Source: CALAMD01 sp035301345
Lineage (GTDB): Bacteria > Bacillota > Bacilli > Bacillales > Amphibacillaceae
Assembly (NCBI GenBank): GCA_035301345.1
Contig: DATGUM010000005.1
Span: forward strand, 1-64,000
Length of the DNA: 64,000 bases
Direction of reading: 5' to 3'
The translations under genes were made by a program, and so were the position numbers. The notes beneath the pieces are model-generated. The model was not told where the DNA came from, ran no database searches, and worked only from the letters and a program-made list of their open reading frames with translations. Within the stretch, counting starts at the first letter, position 1. Each line of letters begins with the position of its first letter. This document shows, piece after piece, positions 33,320 to 42,591 of the stretch.

Positions 33320-34321
33320 TTAGATTGCACGCTTTTTCTTCACTTTATCAAGTTTGCTTAATAAAATACCTGTTCCTTTTGCTACACAATTCATCGGCTC
33401 TTCTGCAATGAATACAGGTACTTTTAGTTCTTCGGCTAACAGTTGGTCAATACCATGAATCATCGCTCCGCCGCCTGTTAAAATAACGCCACGATCAATA
33501 ATATCTGCTGAAAGCTCAGGTGGTGTTTTTTCTAAGACGAGCTTTGCAGCTTTCGTAATGCCTGAAACTGGCTCACGAAGTGCTTCTTCGATTTCTTTCG
33601 ATTCTACCGTAATCGTACGTGGTAAACCACTTACCATATCACGTCCACGGATTTCAATTTCTTCATCACGTGAACCTTCAAACACTGTTGCAACATTTAC
33701 TTTAATGTCTTCAGCTGTACGTTCACCAATTAATAATTTATATTCGTTTTTAATGTATTGTAAAATAGCAATGTCGAAGTTATCTCCTGCGACTTTGATT
33801 GATTCTGCTGTTACAATATCACCCATTGATAAAACCGCAATGTCTGTCGTACCTCCACCGATGTCAATAACCATGTTACCGCTCGGTTGGAAGATGTCCA
33901 TACCTGCTCCAATCGCAGCTACTTTCGGTTCTTCTTCTAAAAAGATTTGCTTACCGCCTGATTTTTCCGCTGCTTCTTTAATCGCTTTTTGCTCAACTTT
34001 CGTAATGTTCGTTGGGCAGCAAATGAGCATGCGTGGCTTCGATAAGAATCCTTTCACTTTGATTTTATCAATAAAGTGTTTTAACATCGCTTCAGTGACG
34101 TCAAAGTCTGCAATAACACCTTCTTTTAATGGACGTGTTACTTCAATATTTCCTGGTGTACGACCGACCATTAAATAAGCTTCTTCACCGACGTCTAAAA
34201 CTTTACCCGTGCGGCGTTCCATAGCAACTACTGCTGGTTCATTTAAAACGATTCCTTTACCCTTTATATGAATTAAAACGTTTGCTGTACCTAAGTCAAT
34301 ACCAATATCTCTGGAAAACAT
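33320..34321 (-). CDS. mbl: Cell-shape protein Mbl (MreB-like actin)
   Basis: A 333-residue bacterial actin. DIGIDLGTANVLIHIKGKGI is the phosphate-1 motif and is characteristic of Mbl. Further nucleotide motifs are GNMVIDIGGGTTDIAV and GVILTGGGAMIHGID. It polymerises on the membrane and guides cylindrical wall synthesis. In sporulating bacilli spoIIID usually lies just upstream, but here the upstream neighbour is murAA. The C-terminus is lysine- and arginine-rich (LDKVKKKRAI). Confidence 0.95.
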   Translation of the reverse strand: MFSRDIGIDLGTANVLIHIKGKGIVLNEPAVVAMERRTGKVLDVGEEAYLMVGRTPGNIEVTRPLKEGVIADFDVTEAMLKHFIDKIKVKGFLSKPRMLICCPTNITKVEQKAIKEAAEKSGGKQIFLEEEPKVAAIGAGMDIFQPSGNMVIDIGGGTTDIAVLSMGDIVTAESIKVAGDNFDIAILQYIKNEYKLLIGERTAEDIKVNVATVFEGSRDEEIEIRGRDMVSGLPRTITVESKEIEEALREPVSGITKAAKLVLEKTPPELSADIIDRGVILTGGGAMIHGIDQLLAEELKVPVFIAEEPMNCVAKGTGILLSKLDKVKKKRAI

Positions 34322-34497
34322 TCGTAAAATCCTCCTAATTATAAATCCTTCTCACACGTATGCAAAATACGCTATGCTACTAACTATACATTTTACCACA
34401 AATCTCATCTGTAAAGAATAAAACTAAACAATATATTGTAATTTTTAACAAATCGTAATAAAGATGAGACATTCTTCTTTTTCCTCGATAAAAAAAT

Positions 34498-34543
34498 AAA
34501 ATCGGTGATGTTTATCTAATATTCGATAAGCATGACCGATTTT
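34498..34543 (-). terminator. Terminator of murAA
   Basis: AAAATCGGT and ACCGATTTT form a 9-bp stem (34498-34506 with 34535-34543), extended by TTTATC/GATAA, and followed on the minus strand by ATTTTTTTA. It separates murAA from mbl. Confidence 0.87.
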
Positions 34544-34586
34544 AACGTCTATAGATGTAAATGCTTTTATGACATGTTATAACGAT

Positions 34587-35891
34587 TTAAATAACTTGTT
34601 CAAATGATTTTTTCGATGTAGGTGTCGGTTCTTCATCGTTGATGCGTTTAATATCTGCACCTAAGCTAGCTAGTTTTTTCTCAAAATCGACGTACCCGCG
34701 ATCGATATGACGTAGTTCAGTAACACGTGTATATCCTTCTGCGACTAGTCCTGCTAGAACGAGCGCTGCTCCTGCACGTAAATCTGTTGCAGCAACTTCT
34801 GCGCCTTGTAATTTGCTAGGTCCTTCAACGACGACGCTTCGTCCTTCGATTTTCGTTTGTGCGTTCATGCGGCGGAATTCTTCCACGTGCATAAAACGAT
34901 TTTCAAACACAGTTTCTGTAATGACACTCGTTCCTTCAGCAACAAGCATAAGTGCCATCATTTGCGATTGCATATCTGTCGGGAATCCAGGATGTGGCAA
35001 CGTCTTGATGTCTGTTGCTTTAATCGTCTCTGGTCCTTGAACGCGTAAACCATTTCCTTCTTCAGTAATAACGACGTTCATTTCCTCTAATTTAGAGATA
35101 ACTGAGCGTAAATGTTGTGCCTCAACATTTTCAACGAGAACGTTCCCACCTGTAATTGCTGCAGCAACCATAAACGTTCCTGCTTCAATACGGTCTGAAA
35201 TCATCGTATGCGTCACACCTGTTAAGTGGCTTACACCAGTAATTTTAATCGTTTCTGTTCCTGCACCAACAATTTTTCCACCCATTTTGTTAATGAAGTT
35301 AGCTAAGTCGACAATTTCAGGTTCTTTTGCACAGTTTTCTAAAATTGTTACACCCTCAGCTAAAGATGCTGCCATAATAATGTTCTCTGTCGCACCAACA
35401 CTTGGCATATCTAAGTAAATTTTCGCTCCTTGTAAACGACCATCTACTTTTACTTCAACGTACCCATTACCTAAATGGACGTCTGCACCCATTGCTTCAA
35501 AACCTTTTAAATGGAGGTCAATTGGACGCGATCCAATTGCACAACCACCTGGCATAGCAACTTTTGCATGTCCATATCTCGCTAATAAAGGTCCTAACAC
35601 TAAGAAAGATGCACGCATTTTTCTGACGAACTCAAAAGGTGCCTCTGTCGTCAGCATGCCTGTTGCATCAACTGTTACTGTTTCATTTTCAAATATTACA
35701 TTTGCATTCATATTCGTCAAAACTTCGTTAATCGTATAAACATCTGCTAATACAGGTACATCTTTAATAACACTTTTACCTTCGCTCGCTAGTAAGCTTG
35801 CAGCAATCACTGGTAGTACAGCATTTTTCGCCCCAGCAACTTTCACCGAACCGTTGAGTTGCTGACCGCCTTTAATGACGATTTTTTCCAT
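34587..35891 (-). CDS. murAA: UDP-N-acetylglucosamine 1-carboxyvinyltransferase
   Basis: A 434-residue enzyme for the first committed step of peptidoglycan synthesis: transfer of enolpyruvate from PEP to UDP-GlcNAc. The ATG at MEKIVIKGGQQLNGSV follows GAAGGAG; an upstream in-frame start adds six residues. The catalytic Cys is in MPGGCAIGSRPIDLH, the target of fosfomycin. VAGAKNAVLPV and IDRGYVDFEKKL are also conserved. Position next to ywzB marks it as MurAA; the second paralogue lies at the right end of the window. The last 15 residues (EEPTPTSKKSFEQVI) form an unusual tail. Confidence 0.95.
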   Translation of the reverse strand: MEKIVIKGGQQLNGSVKVAGAKNAVLPVIAASLLASEGKSVIKDVPVLADVYTINEVLTNMNANVIFENETVTVDATGMLTTEAPFEFVRKMRASFLVLGPLLARYGHAKVAMPGGCAIGSRPIDLHLKGFEAMGADVHLGNGYVEVKVDGRLQGAKIYLDMPSVGATENIIMAASLAEGVTILENCAKEPEIVDLANFINKMGGKIVGAGTETIKITGVSHLTGVTHTMISDRIEAGTFMVAAAITGGNVLVENVEAQHLRSVISKLEEMNVVITEEGNGLRVQGPETIKATDIKTLPHPGFPTDMQSQMMALMLVAEGTSVITETVFENRFMHVEEFRRMNAQTKIEGRSVVVEGPSKLQGAEVAATDLRAGAALVLAGLVAEGYTRVTELRHIDRGYVDFEKKLASLGADIKRINDEEPTPTSKKSFEQVI

Positions 35892-35957
35892 GTTTTTAAT
35901 CTCCTTCAAATTCCATTTCTATCTTTTGTATGTTTCATTATACGTTTAATGTTTAGT

Positions 35958-35986
35958 TGTATATTTATTATGATAAATATTGTCAG
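35958..35986 (-). promoter_or_regulatory. Predicted sigma-A promoter of murAA
   Basis: On the minus strand CTGACA (35981-35986) and TATACA (35958-35963) are separated by exactly 17 bp. Transcription would start about 60 nt before the murAA ATG. Confidence 0.7.
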
Positions 35987-36125
35987 TTTCTTTTTTAGTT
36001 AAAAGTTTTCATTTAAAATTAAGCCCACAAAAGATATTATATCATGGTTGACAGAGATTGTAAAAGCGTATTTTATAGGACTCTTAGCCTTATTTTGAAC
36101 ATTTCATGGCAAAAGGTGTTATTTA

Positions 36126-36356
36126 TTAAAATAAATACATTAAATCTTGTGACCATTGTAAAATATCTAGGAAAAATCGACTAACAGAACTACCGATTAC
36201 GATTGTTAAAAAGACAATTAGTATTCGCGCTTCAGTAACTTTTCCTTTCCGAATGAGTGGATCTAAATTAATAGAAGATAAAACGCGCCACGTTAAATAA
36301 ATAAAAATAATGTGTGAAAAAATACTAACAATTGCTAATTGACCAATAAGTAACAT
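36126..36356 (-). CDS. ywzB: DUF1146 family membrane protein (YwzB)
   Basis: A 76-residue protein with two hydrophobic helices (about 2-22 and 43-64) linked by a basic, charged loop (IRKGKVTEAR). AAGGTGG lies 5 nt before the ATG shown; a GTG three codons upstream would overlap that site. Length and position between atpC and murA match B. subtilis YwzB. Its role is unknown. The ywmB, spoIID and spoIIQ genes usually found around it are absent. Confidence 0.8.
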   Translation of the reverse strand: MLLIGQLAIVSIFSHIIFIYLTWRVLSSINLDPLIRKGKVTEARILIVFLTIVIGSSVSRFFLDILQWSQDLMYLF

Positions 36357-36413
36357 ACATACCACCTTACTTTTTATTTCTCTATGAGTGAATCATATTT
36401 CCTGGGTAATATT

Positions 36414-37241
36414 TTATTCGTTCATTAATTGTGTGACTTCCCCGTATGGCATCACATCATCCATCATGCGGTGGAACGTTCCTTCATTAATAAGTTCCTC
36501 GCCAATGTGTTTAACTAGTGTTGCAGATGCTCGAAATGGCGCCGAACCTGAACTTACTCTTTCGATGCCGATGTTTGTTAAAGTTTCCATTGTCGGTAAA
36601 GCTTGTGCTGCTAATAAATTAATCGGTACGGAGATTTCCTTTCTCACGCGTTCAATCGTTGACTCATCTGTTAAACCAGGAATAAAAATACAATCAGCGC
36701 CTGCTCGTTCAAAAGCGTTTGCGCGTTTAACTGTTTCGGTGAATTTCATTTCTTCATCGCCGACGTTTAACCAGTACGTATCTGTTCTCGCGTTTAGAAA
36801 TACAGGGTTTTCTTCAGATAATTGTTTTATTGCCGTAATTTTTTCTACTTGTGCGTCAAGATCGTGTAATGGGTCAGACGCATTTCCTGTACCATCTTCT
36901 AAGTTAATGCCGACTGCTCCTGTTTTGATGATTCGCTTTATATTTTCTATGATTTCAGTTGTTGTCTCGCCGTAACCAGTTTCTATGTCGACGGTTACTG
37001 GGATATTGACGGATGATACGATCCGTTTAACAGCAATGAGCATTTCTTCAAACCGTATATGTTCACCATCTTTATAGCCGAGCGATGTAGCGATGCCTGC
37101 GCTCGTCGTTCCAAGTGCTTTGAATCCGCACTGTTCAAACATTACGGCGCTTATAACGTCCCAAGCGTTCGGGAGAATAAACGTCGCTTGTTGTTCATGT
37201 AATTGACGAAAGGTTGTCATCTGTTGTGAGTTGTTTTTCAT
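36414..37241 (-). CDS. PEP mutase/isocitrate lyase superfamily protein
   Basis: A 275-residue TIM-barrel protein. FILPNAWDVISAVMFEQCGF, GTTSAGIATSLGY and PVTVDIETGYGE are typical of the PEP phosphonomutase-like group of the superfamily, with Mg-binding Asp in DIETGYG and Glu in GINLEDG. INARTD-type motif FLNARTDTYW is present. The general-base loop Cys of isocitrate and methylisocitrate lyases (KKCGH) is not seen, so it is probably not a true lyase of those kinds. Substrate is unknown. Its location between the ATP synthase operon and ywzB is not the usual Bacillus arrangement and suggests insertion. Confidence 0.82.
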   Translation of the reverse strand: MKNNSQQMTTFRQLHEQQATFILPNAWDVISAVMFEQCGFKALGTTSAGIATSLGYKDGEHIRFEEMLIAVKRIVSSVNIPVTVDIETGYGETTTEIIENIKRIIKTGAVGINLEDGTGNASDPLHDLDAQVEKITAIKQLSEENPVFLNARTDTYWLNVGDEEMKFTETVKRANAFERAGADCIFIPGLTDESTIERVRKEISVPINLLAAQALPTMETLTNIGIERVSSGSAPFRASATLVKHIGEELINEGTFHRMMDDVMPYGEVTQLMNE

Positions 37242-37338
37242 GTGTGTGATAGCCTCTTCTCTACATTTTCATTTGTATGTATCATAACATAATGTTATTA
37301 AGAGAAAGAATTGATATGGTTCGAAGGATAAAAAACAA

Positions 37339-37373
37339 AAAACCTCTTATGCCTAATTAGGATAAGAGGTTTT
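37339..37373 (-). terminator. Terminator of the ATP synthase operon
   Basis: A perfect 12-bp stem AAAACCTCTTAT/ATAAGAGGTTTT (37339-37350 with 37362-37373) is followed by TTGTTTTTTA on the minus strand. It lies 5 bp past the atpC stop. Confidence 0.93.
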
Positions 37374-37377
37374 ACAT

Positions 37378-37773
37378 TTAATTTGAAACAGATAAGCGAT
37401 TAATAGCTCGTCTAAGTGCTAATTCTGCACGACGGACATCAATGTCTGCCGTTTGTTGCTCAAGTCTTTTTTGTGCTCTTTCTTTTGCTCGTTGTGCACG
37501 TTCAACGTCAATTTCATCTGCATTTTCAGCAGATTGAGCAAGAATTGTTAATGATTCTGGCCTAACTTCTAAAAATCCACCGTTAACTGCCAACTTCTTT
37601 TCTTGTTCATTTTGTTTTAAACGAACAGTACTAATTGCTAACGGAGCAACTAATGGAATGTGCCCTGGTAAAATACCGAGCTCTCCACTTTCTGCTTTAC
37701 AGCTAACCATTTCAAAGTCATCAGTTAAGACGGGACCATCAGGTGTAACAACACTTACATTTAGTGTTTTCAA
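37378..37773 (-). CDS. atpC: ATP synthase subunit epsilon
   Basis: A 131-residue F1 epsilon subunit. The beta-sandwich (about 1-85) shows LNVSVVTPDGPVL and LGILPGHIPLVAPL, and the C-terminal two helices (about 90-131) are rich in Arg and Gln (RAQKRLEQQ). The start is TTG behind AGGAGGGG at 8 nt. Epsilon links the rotor to F1 and can inhibit ATP hydrolysis. It is separated from atpD by 329 bp, whereas these genes are normally almost contiguous. Confidence 0.94.
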   Translation of the reverse strand: MKTLNVSVVTPDGPVLTDDFEMVSCKAESGELGILPGHIPLVAPLAISTVRLKQNEQEKKLAVNGGFLEVRPESLTILAQSAENADEIDVERAQRAKERAQKRLEQQTADIDVRRAELALRRAINRLSVSN

Positions 37774-37810
37774 CTGTAACCCCTCCTAAACATACACTAC
37801 TTTTATTACC

Positions 37811-38100
37811 TACTCGCTCAAATCATCGAACGAGTCGCTTTCGCTTTTGGTTTTCATCTAGCTTAAGAGATCAATGACTAGCAAACTTCAAGTTGCTGAC
37901 TACGATAAGTCAACATCAGCTCCTTACGTCGCTGTGTTTCCTTTTTGTACGTCATTAAACGATCTCTTTCGCTTTTGGTTTTCATCTAGCTTAAACGCCT
38001 AGTCCCTCGAGGTTTTAAGTCACTCTTCTATGTGGCAAAGTACGCTACTTAGAAGAGTGTCTTAAACTTGTCGGGGCTACCAAGGTGCTTTCGCTTTTGA
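37811..38100. repeat. Repeat element inserted between atpD and atpC
   Basis: The sequence TTTCGCTTTTGGTTTTCATC followed by TAGCTTAA occurs twice, starting near 37849 and 37967, about 118 bp apart, and TTTCGCTTTTGA closes the region at 38090. The right half carries a long hairpin: TAAGTCACTCTTCTA (38016-38030) pairs with TAGAAGAGTGTCTTA (38050-38064). Similar intergenic repeats occur in other Bacillaceae as far as I recall. The region has no ORF. It may be a non-autonomous mobile or structured element within the operon. Confidence 0.8.
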
Positions 38101-38102
38101 AC

Positions 38103-39512
38103 TTACATATTTTCTGCTTTTTCGAGTACTTCTTCAATGCGTCCGACTAAACGGAATGCATCTTCAGGAATGTGGTCGTATTTACCAGAAAGGATTTCTT
38201 TGAATCCTTGTACTGTTTCTTCTACTGGTACGTATGATCCTTCTTGTCCTGTGAACTGCTCCGCAACGTGGAAGTTTTGTGATAAGAAGAACTGAACACG
38301 ACGTGCACGTGATACAGTTTGCTTATCTTCATCAGATAACTCGTCCATTCCAAGAATAGCGATAATATCTTGTAGTTCACGGTAACGCTGTAATGTACGT
38401 TGAACTTCTAATGCAATTGCATAATGCTCTTCACCTACAACTGCAGGGTCAAGTGCTCTTGATGTAGAAGCTAACGGGTCAACTGCTGGATAAATTCCTT
38501 GTTCAGTTAGTCCACGGTCTAAGTTCGTCGTTGCATCTAAGTGTGTAAACGTAGTTGCTGGTGCCGGGTCCGTGTAGTCATCCGCTGGTACGTAAATTGC
38601 TTGGATTGACGTAACTGATCCTTTGTTCGTTGACGTGATTCTCTCTTGTAACTGACCCATTTCCGTTGCTAATGTTGGCTGGTAACCAACCGCTGACGGC
38701 ATACGGCCAAGTAAAGCAGAAACTTCTGAACCTGCTTGTGTGAAGCGGAAGATATTATCGATAAAGAATAACACGTCTTGTCCTTCTTCATCACGGAAGA
38801 ATTCTGCCATTGTTAATCCTGTTAAAGCAACACGCATACGTGCACCTGGTGGTTCGTTCATCTGTCCGAATACCATTGCCGTTTTATCAATAACGCCTGA
38901 GTCCTTCATTTCGAAGTATAAGTCGTTACCTTCACGCGTACGCTCTCCAACACCTGCGAAAACGGAAATACCTCCGTGCTCTTGTGCGATGTTGTTAATT
39001 AATTCCTGAATTAAAACTGTTTTACCTACTCCTGCGCCACCGAAGAGTCCGATCTTTCCACCCTTGATGTATGGTGCTAATAAGTCTACAACTTTAATAC
39101 CTGTTTCTAAAATTTCTGTTTCTGTTGATAAGTCTTCATATTGTGGAGCACTTCTATGGATTGGGTCACGGCGTGCATCGTCTGCAACCGGCTCATCTAA
39201 GTCAATGTTATCTCCAAGAACGTTGAAAACACGTCCTAATGTTACTTCACCTACAGGAACAGAAATAGGGTTATTTAAGTTCGTTACTTTCATGCCACGT
39301 TGAAGTCCATCTGTAGATGACATAGCGATTGTACGTACTGTGCTATCACCTAAGTGTAGGGCAACTTCTAACGTTAGTGCTTCTTTATTATCAGCATCTT
39401 CGTTCGCATCATTATCAACGACTAGTGCTGTATAAATATCCGGTAGTTGGCCGCCTTCGAACTTTACGTCAACTACAGGGCCCATCACTTGGATTACATA
39501 CCCTTTACTCAT
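38103..39512 (-). CDS. atpD: ATP synthase subunit beta
   Basis: A 469-residue catalytic subunit of F1. Walker A is GLFGGAGVGKT, Walker B is VLFFIDNIFRFTQAG, and the catalytic Glu is in GVGERTREGNDL. SALLGRMPSAVGYQPTLATE and the DELSDE region (DELSDEDKQ), which contacts gamma and epsilon, are present. The ATG follows GGAGGG at 6 nt; an in-frame TTG just upstream overlaps it poorly. It forms the ATP-making sites with AtpA. Confidence 0.97.
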   Translation of the reverse strand: MSKGYVIQVMGPVVDVKFEGGQLPDIYTALVVDNDANEDADNKEALTLEVALHLGDSTVRTIAMSSTDGLQRGMKVTNLNNPISVPVGEVTLGRVFNVLGDNIDLDEPVADDARRDPIHRSAPQYEDLSTETEILETGIKVVDLLAPYIKGGKIGLFGGAGVGKTVLIQELINNIAQEHGGISVFAGVGERTREGNDLYFEMKDSGVIDKTAMVFGQMNEPPGARMRVALTGLTMAEFFRDEEGQDVLFFIDNIFRFTQAGSEVSALLGRMPSAVGYQPTLATEMGQLQERITSTNKGSVTSIQAIYVPADDYTDPAPATTFTHLDATTNLDRGLTEQGIYPAVDPLASTSRALDPAVVGEEHYAIALEVQRTLQRYRELQDIIAILGMDELSDEDKQTVSRARRVQFFLSQNFHVAEQFTGQEGSYVPVEETVQGFKEILSGKYDHIPEDAFRLVGRIEEVLEKAENM

Positions 39513-39543
39513 CAAATTCCCTCCAAACTTACTTTTGAATAAT

Positions 39544-40404
39544 TTATTCTAATGCGGCTACTCCACCAATAATTTCCGTAATTTCTTGTGTAATCGCGGC
39601 TTGACGTGCTCGGTTATACATTAACGTTAAGTCTCCGATTAACTCTTCTGCGTTATCTGTTGCACTACGCATCGCAGTCATTCGGGCAGCGTGTTCACTC
39701 GCTTTTCCTTGTAATAATGCACCGAAAATTGCACTTTCTGCATATTGTGGTAATAGCGTCTCTAAAATTTCTTCTTGACCTGGTTCGTATTCGTAGTCAG
39801 CGCTCATACCGCCTTCATCACTAAAGTCAGTGATTGGTAAAAGCTTCGTTGACGTTGGAACTTGAGATAAAACACTCTCGTAATGGTTGTAAAAGATGTT
39901 CAGTTCATCAATCGCTCCGTCAATGTACATTTGTACAGCTTGTGAAGCTAGTTCTTTGATGTCTGCGAACGTTGGATGGTCAGATACACCTAGTATACTT
40001 TGCGATACGGGAATGTCTCGATTGCGACAATAATCATAACCGATACGACCGACAGCGATCACTGTATATTCGTCAGTTGATTGATGTTTTTCTTCAATCG
40101 TTTTTTGGAAGTGACGAAGCACACTACTGTTATATGCCCCGGCTAATCCCCTATCTGACGTAATAATTAAATAACCAGTTTTCTTTACGTCACGAGTGAC
40201 GAGCATCGGATGTGATGGGTTAGATATTTTTTGCGCGATATTCGTTACAACTGCACGGATTTTTTCACTGTACGGGAAAAATGAACGTGTCTTTTCTTCT
40301 GCACGACTCATTTTTGATGCCGAAACCATTTCCATTGCTGTCGTAATTTGTTTCGTTTTAACGGTCGAATCAATTCGACCTTTTATATCTCTAAGCGATC
40401 CCAA
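39544..40404 (-). CDS. atpG: ATP synthase subunit gamma
   Basis: A 286-residue central-stalk subunit. The N-terminal helix shows IKGRIDSTVKTKQITTAMEMVSASK and the C-terminal helix MTAMRSATDNAEELIGDL. GYLIITSDRGLAGAYNSSVL lies in the Rossmann-like core. The start is TTG with GAGTGGTG upstream. It rotates inside the alpha3-beta3 hexamer and couples proton flow to ATP synthesis. Confidence 0.95.
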   Translation of the reverse strand: MGSLRDIKGRIDSTVKTKQITTAMEMVSASKMSRAEEKTRSFFPYSEKIRAVVTNIAQKISNPSHPMLVTRDVKKTGYLIITSDRGLAGAYNSSVLRHFQKTIEEKHQSTDEYTVIAVGRIGYDYCRNRDIPVSQSILGVSDHPTFADIKELASQAVQMYIDGAIDELNIFYNHYESVLSQVPTSTKLLPITDFSDEGGMSADYEYEPGQEEILETLLPQYAESAIFGALLQGKASEHAARMTAMRSATDNAEELIGDLTLMYNRARQAAITQEITEIIGGVAALE

Positions 40405-40515
40405 GTATTTTCACCACTCTTTCTTTGCAGATATCGTCTGCTCTGTATAAGTGTCTTTAAAATATGCGACATATTAAGCAAACTCATATGCAATGATTCA
40501 TTACATACGATTTAC

Positions 40516-42027
40516 TTATGATTCTGTCGGTACAAATTGCTTTTTAAACGCTTCGATCGCTGCGTTAATATTATCTTCATCAGGTAAGTTACCTGTTTCG
40601 CGAATTTCGTTTAATAGCTCGACGTTGTTTTCTTCTAAGTAACGTGATAACTCAGACTCAAAGCGAAGAACGTCCTTCACTGGAATGTCGTCTAAGTAAC
40701 CGTTCGTTAATGCGTATAAGATCATAACTTGCTTATCAACTGCTAACGGTTCGTTTAAGTTCTGCTTCAGTACTTCTACTGTGCGCTCTCCACGGTTTAA
40801 TCGTGCTTGAGTCGCTGCGTCTAAGTCTGAACCAAATTGTGCGAATGCTTCTAGTTCACGGTATGCTGCTAAGTCAAGACGTAGCGTTCCCGCAACTTTC
40901 TTCATCGCTTTAATTTGAGCGTCTCCCCCAACTCGTGAAACGGATAAACCTGCGTTAATCGCTGGGCGTACCCCTGAGTGGAATAAATCACTCTGTAAGA
41001 AAATTTGACCGTCAGTAATTGAAATAACGTTCGTCGGAATATATGCTGAAATATCTCCAGCTTGTGTCTCAACGAATGGTAGAGCTGTTAAAGAACCTCC
41101 ACCTAAATCATCACTTAACTTAGCTGCACGTTCTAATAAACGTGAGTGTAAGTAGAATACGTCACCTGGGAATGCTTCACGGCCCGGTGGACGACGTAAA
41201 AGTAATGATAATTCACGGTAAGCAACTGCTTGTTTTGATAAGTCATCATAAACGAGTAATACGTGCTTGCCGTTATACATGAATTCCTCACCCATTGATA
41301 CACCTGCATAAGGTGCTAAGTATAACAATGGTGCAGGGTCAGATGCTCCTGCAGATACAACGATTGTGTAATCAAGTGCTCCGTGGCGACGTAACGTTTC
41401 TACTGTTCCACGTACTGTAGACTCTTTCTGTCCAATCGCAACGTACACACAAATCATATCTTGATCTTTCTGGTTAATAATCGTGTCAAGTGCTACCGTC
41501 GTTTTACCTGTTTGACGGTCACCGATAATAAGTTCACGCTGCCCACGACCAATTGGAACTAATGCATCAATTGCCTTTAGTCCTGTTTGTAGTGGTTCAT
41601 GAACTGATTTTCTGTCCATAACACCTGGTGCTTCACTTTCAATTGGACGAGTTTTCGACGTTTCAATCGCGCCTCTTCCGTCAATTGCTTGTCCTAATGG
41701 GTTAACAACTCTTCCGAGAAGTTCCTCTCCAACTGGTACTTGCATAATACGTCCTGTTCGACGGACTTCGTCACCTTCAGTGATTTCCGTGTATGGCCCT
41801 AAAATAACGATACCTACGTTACTTTCCTCAAGGTTTTGTGCCATTCCCATCGTCCCATTCGAAAATTCGACGAGTTCTCCAGACATTACGTTATCTAGTC
41901 CATGAGCACGTGCGATTCCGTCACCTACTTCGATGACAGTTCCGACATCACTAACTTCAATATCTGAATCATATGATTCTATTTGTTGCTTAATCAGCGT
42001 ACTGATCTCTTCAGCTTTTATGCTCAT
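40516..42027 (-). CDS. atpA: ATP synthase subunit alpha
   Basis: A 503-residue non-catalytic nucleotide-binding subunit. Walker A is GDRQTGKT and Walker B is VLLVYDDL. ISVTDGQIF-type motif VISITDGQIFLQSDLF and PAINAGLSVSRVG carry the arginine-finger region. The N-terminus (MSIKAEEISTLIKQQI) binds delta. An 18-bp gap separates it from atpH, and about 110 bp from atpG. Confidence 0.97.
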   Translation of the reverse strand: MSIKAEEISTLIKQQIESYDSDIEVSDVGTVIEVGDGIARAHGLDNVMSGELVEFSNGTMGMAQNLEESNVGIVILGPYTEITEGDEVRRTGRIMQVPVGEELLGRVVNPLGQAIDGRGAIETSKTRPIESEAPGVMDRKSVHEPLQTGLKAIDALVPIGRGQRELIIGDRQTGKTTVALDTIINQKDQDMICVYVAIGQKESTVRGTVETLRRHGALDYTIVVSAGASDPAPLLYLAPYAGVSMGEEFMYNGKHVLLVYDDLSKQAVAYRELSLLLRRPPGREAFPGDVFYLHSRLLERAAKLSDDLGGGSLTALPFVETQAGDISAYIPTNVISITDGQIFLQSDLFHSGVRPAINAGLSVSRVGGDAQIKAMKKVAGTLRLDLAAYRELEAFAQFGSDLDAATQARLNRGERTVEVLKQNLNEPLAVDKQVMILYALTNGYLDDIPVKDVLRFESELSRYLEENNVELLNEIRETGNLPDEDNINAAIEAFKKQFVPTES

Positions 42028-42045
42028 TCCATTTCACCTCAGTCA

Positions 42046-42591
42046 TCAATTGTTTACTTTCGTCATATTACGTTCGATTCGTTTCAACTTTCCACTAACT
42101 GAGCCATCATATATAGTGTTCCCTATACGAATTCTCAAACCACCGATAACGGATGGATCTACTTTATTTTCGATTTTAATTGCTTGTTTGTTAAAACGTT
42201 TTTTAAAGTTTTCTTCTAATGCATTTAATTCTTGCTCACTTAATGCGCGTACAGAAGTTACAGTTGCTTCTGCTACTTCATTCTTTTCATTGACCATCGT
42301 ATTTAAATGTTCCACTAATTGCGGAATAATTGTTATACGGTGGCGATCAATCAGGAGTTGAAGTGTGTTTAAAACATCTGCAGAAAGGTCTGTGAATGTC
42401 TCTTTTAAAAGTGACTTCTTCTTATCTGCGCTCATACGAGGGTGCTCTAAAAAAGGATAGAGTTGCTCGTTTGCTGCAAACACATCATTTACGATTTGAA
42501 ATTGCTCGAGCAATTCATTAAGTGTCGATTTTTCATCACCGATTTGAAAAAGAGCTTCTGCATAACGCTTTGCTACTATAGCTTCACTCAT
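42046..42591 (-). CDS. atpH: ATP synthase subunit delta
   Basis: A 181-residue peripheral-stalk subunit. AKRYAEALFQIGDE is the typical N-terminal signature that caps F1 through alpha, and VDPSVIGGLRIRIGNTIYDG is the conserved C-terminal segment that contacts subunit b. The ATG overlaps the atpF stop by 4 bp, so translation is coupled. Confidence 0.95.
   Translation of the reverse strand: MSEAIVAKRYAEALFQIGDEKSTLNELLEQFQIVNDVFAANEQLYPFLEHPRMSADKKKSLLKETFTDLSADVLNTLQLLIDRHRITIIPQLVEHLNTMVNEKNEVAEATVTSVRALSEQELNALEENFKKRFNKQAIKIENKVDPSVIGGLRIRIGNTIYDGSVSGKLKRIERNMTKVNN

Noticed and set aside
33558..34178. 206-codon ORF opposite mbl
   Set aside because: It mirrors a highly conserved actin gene and has the typical composition of an antisense frame.
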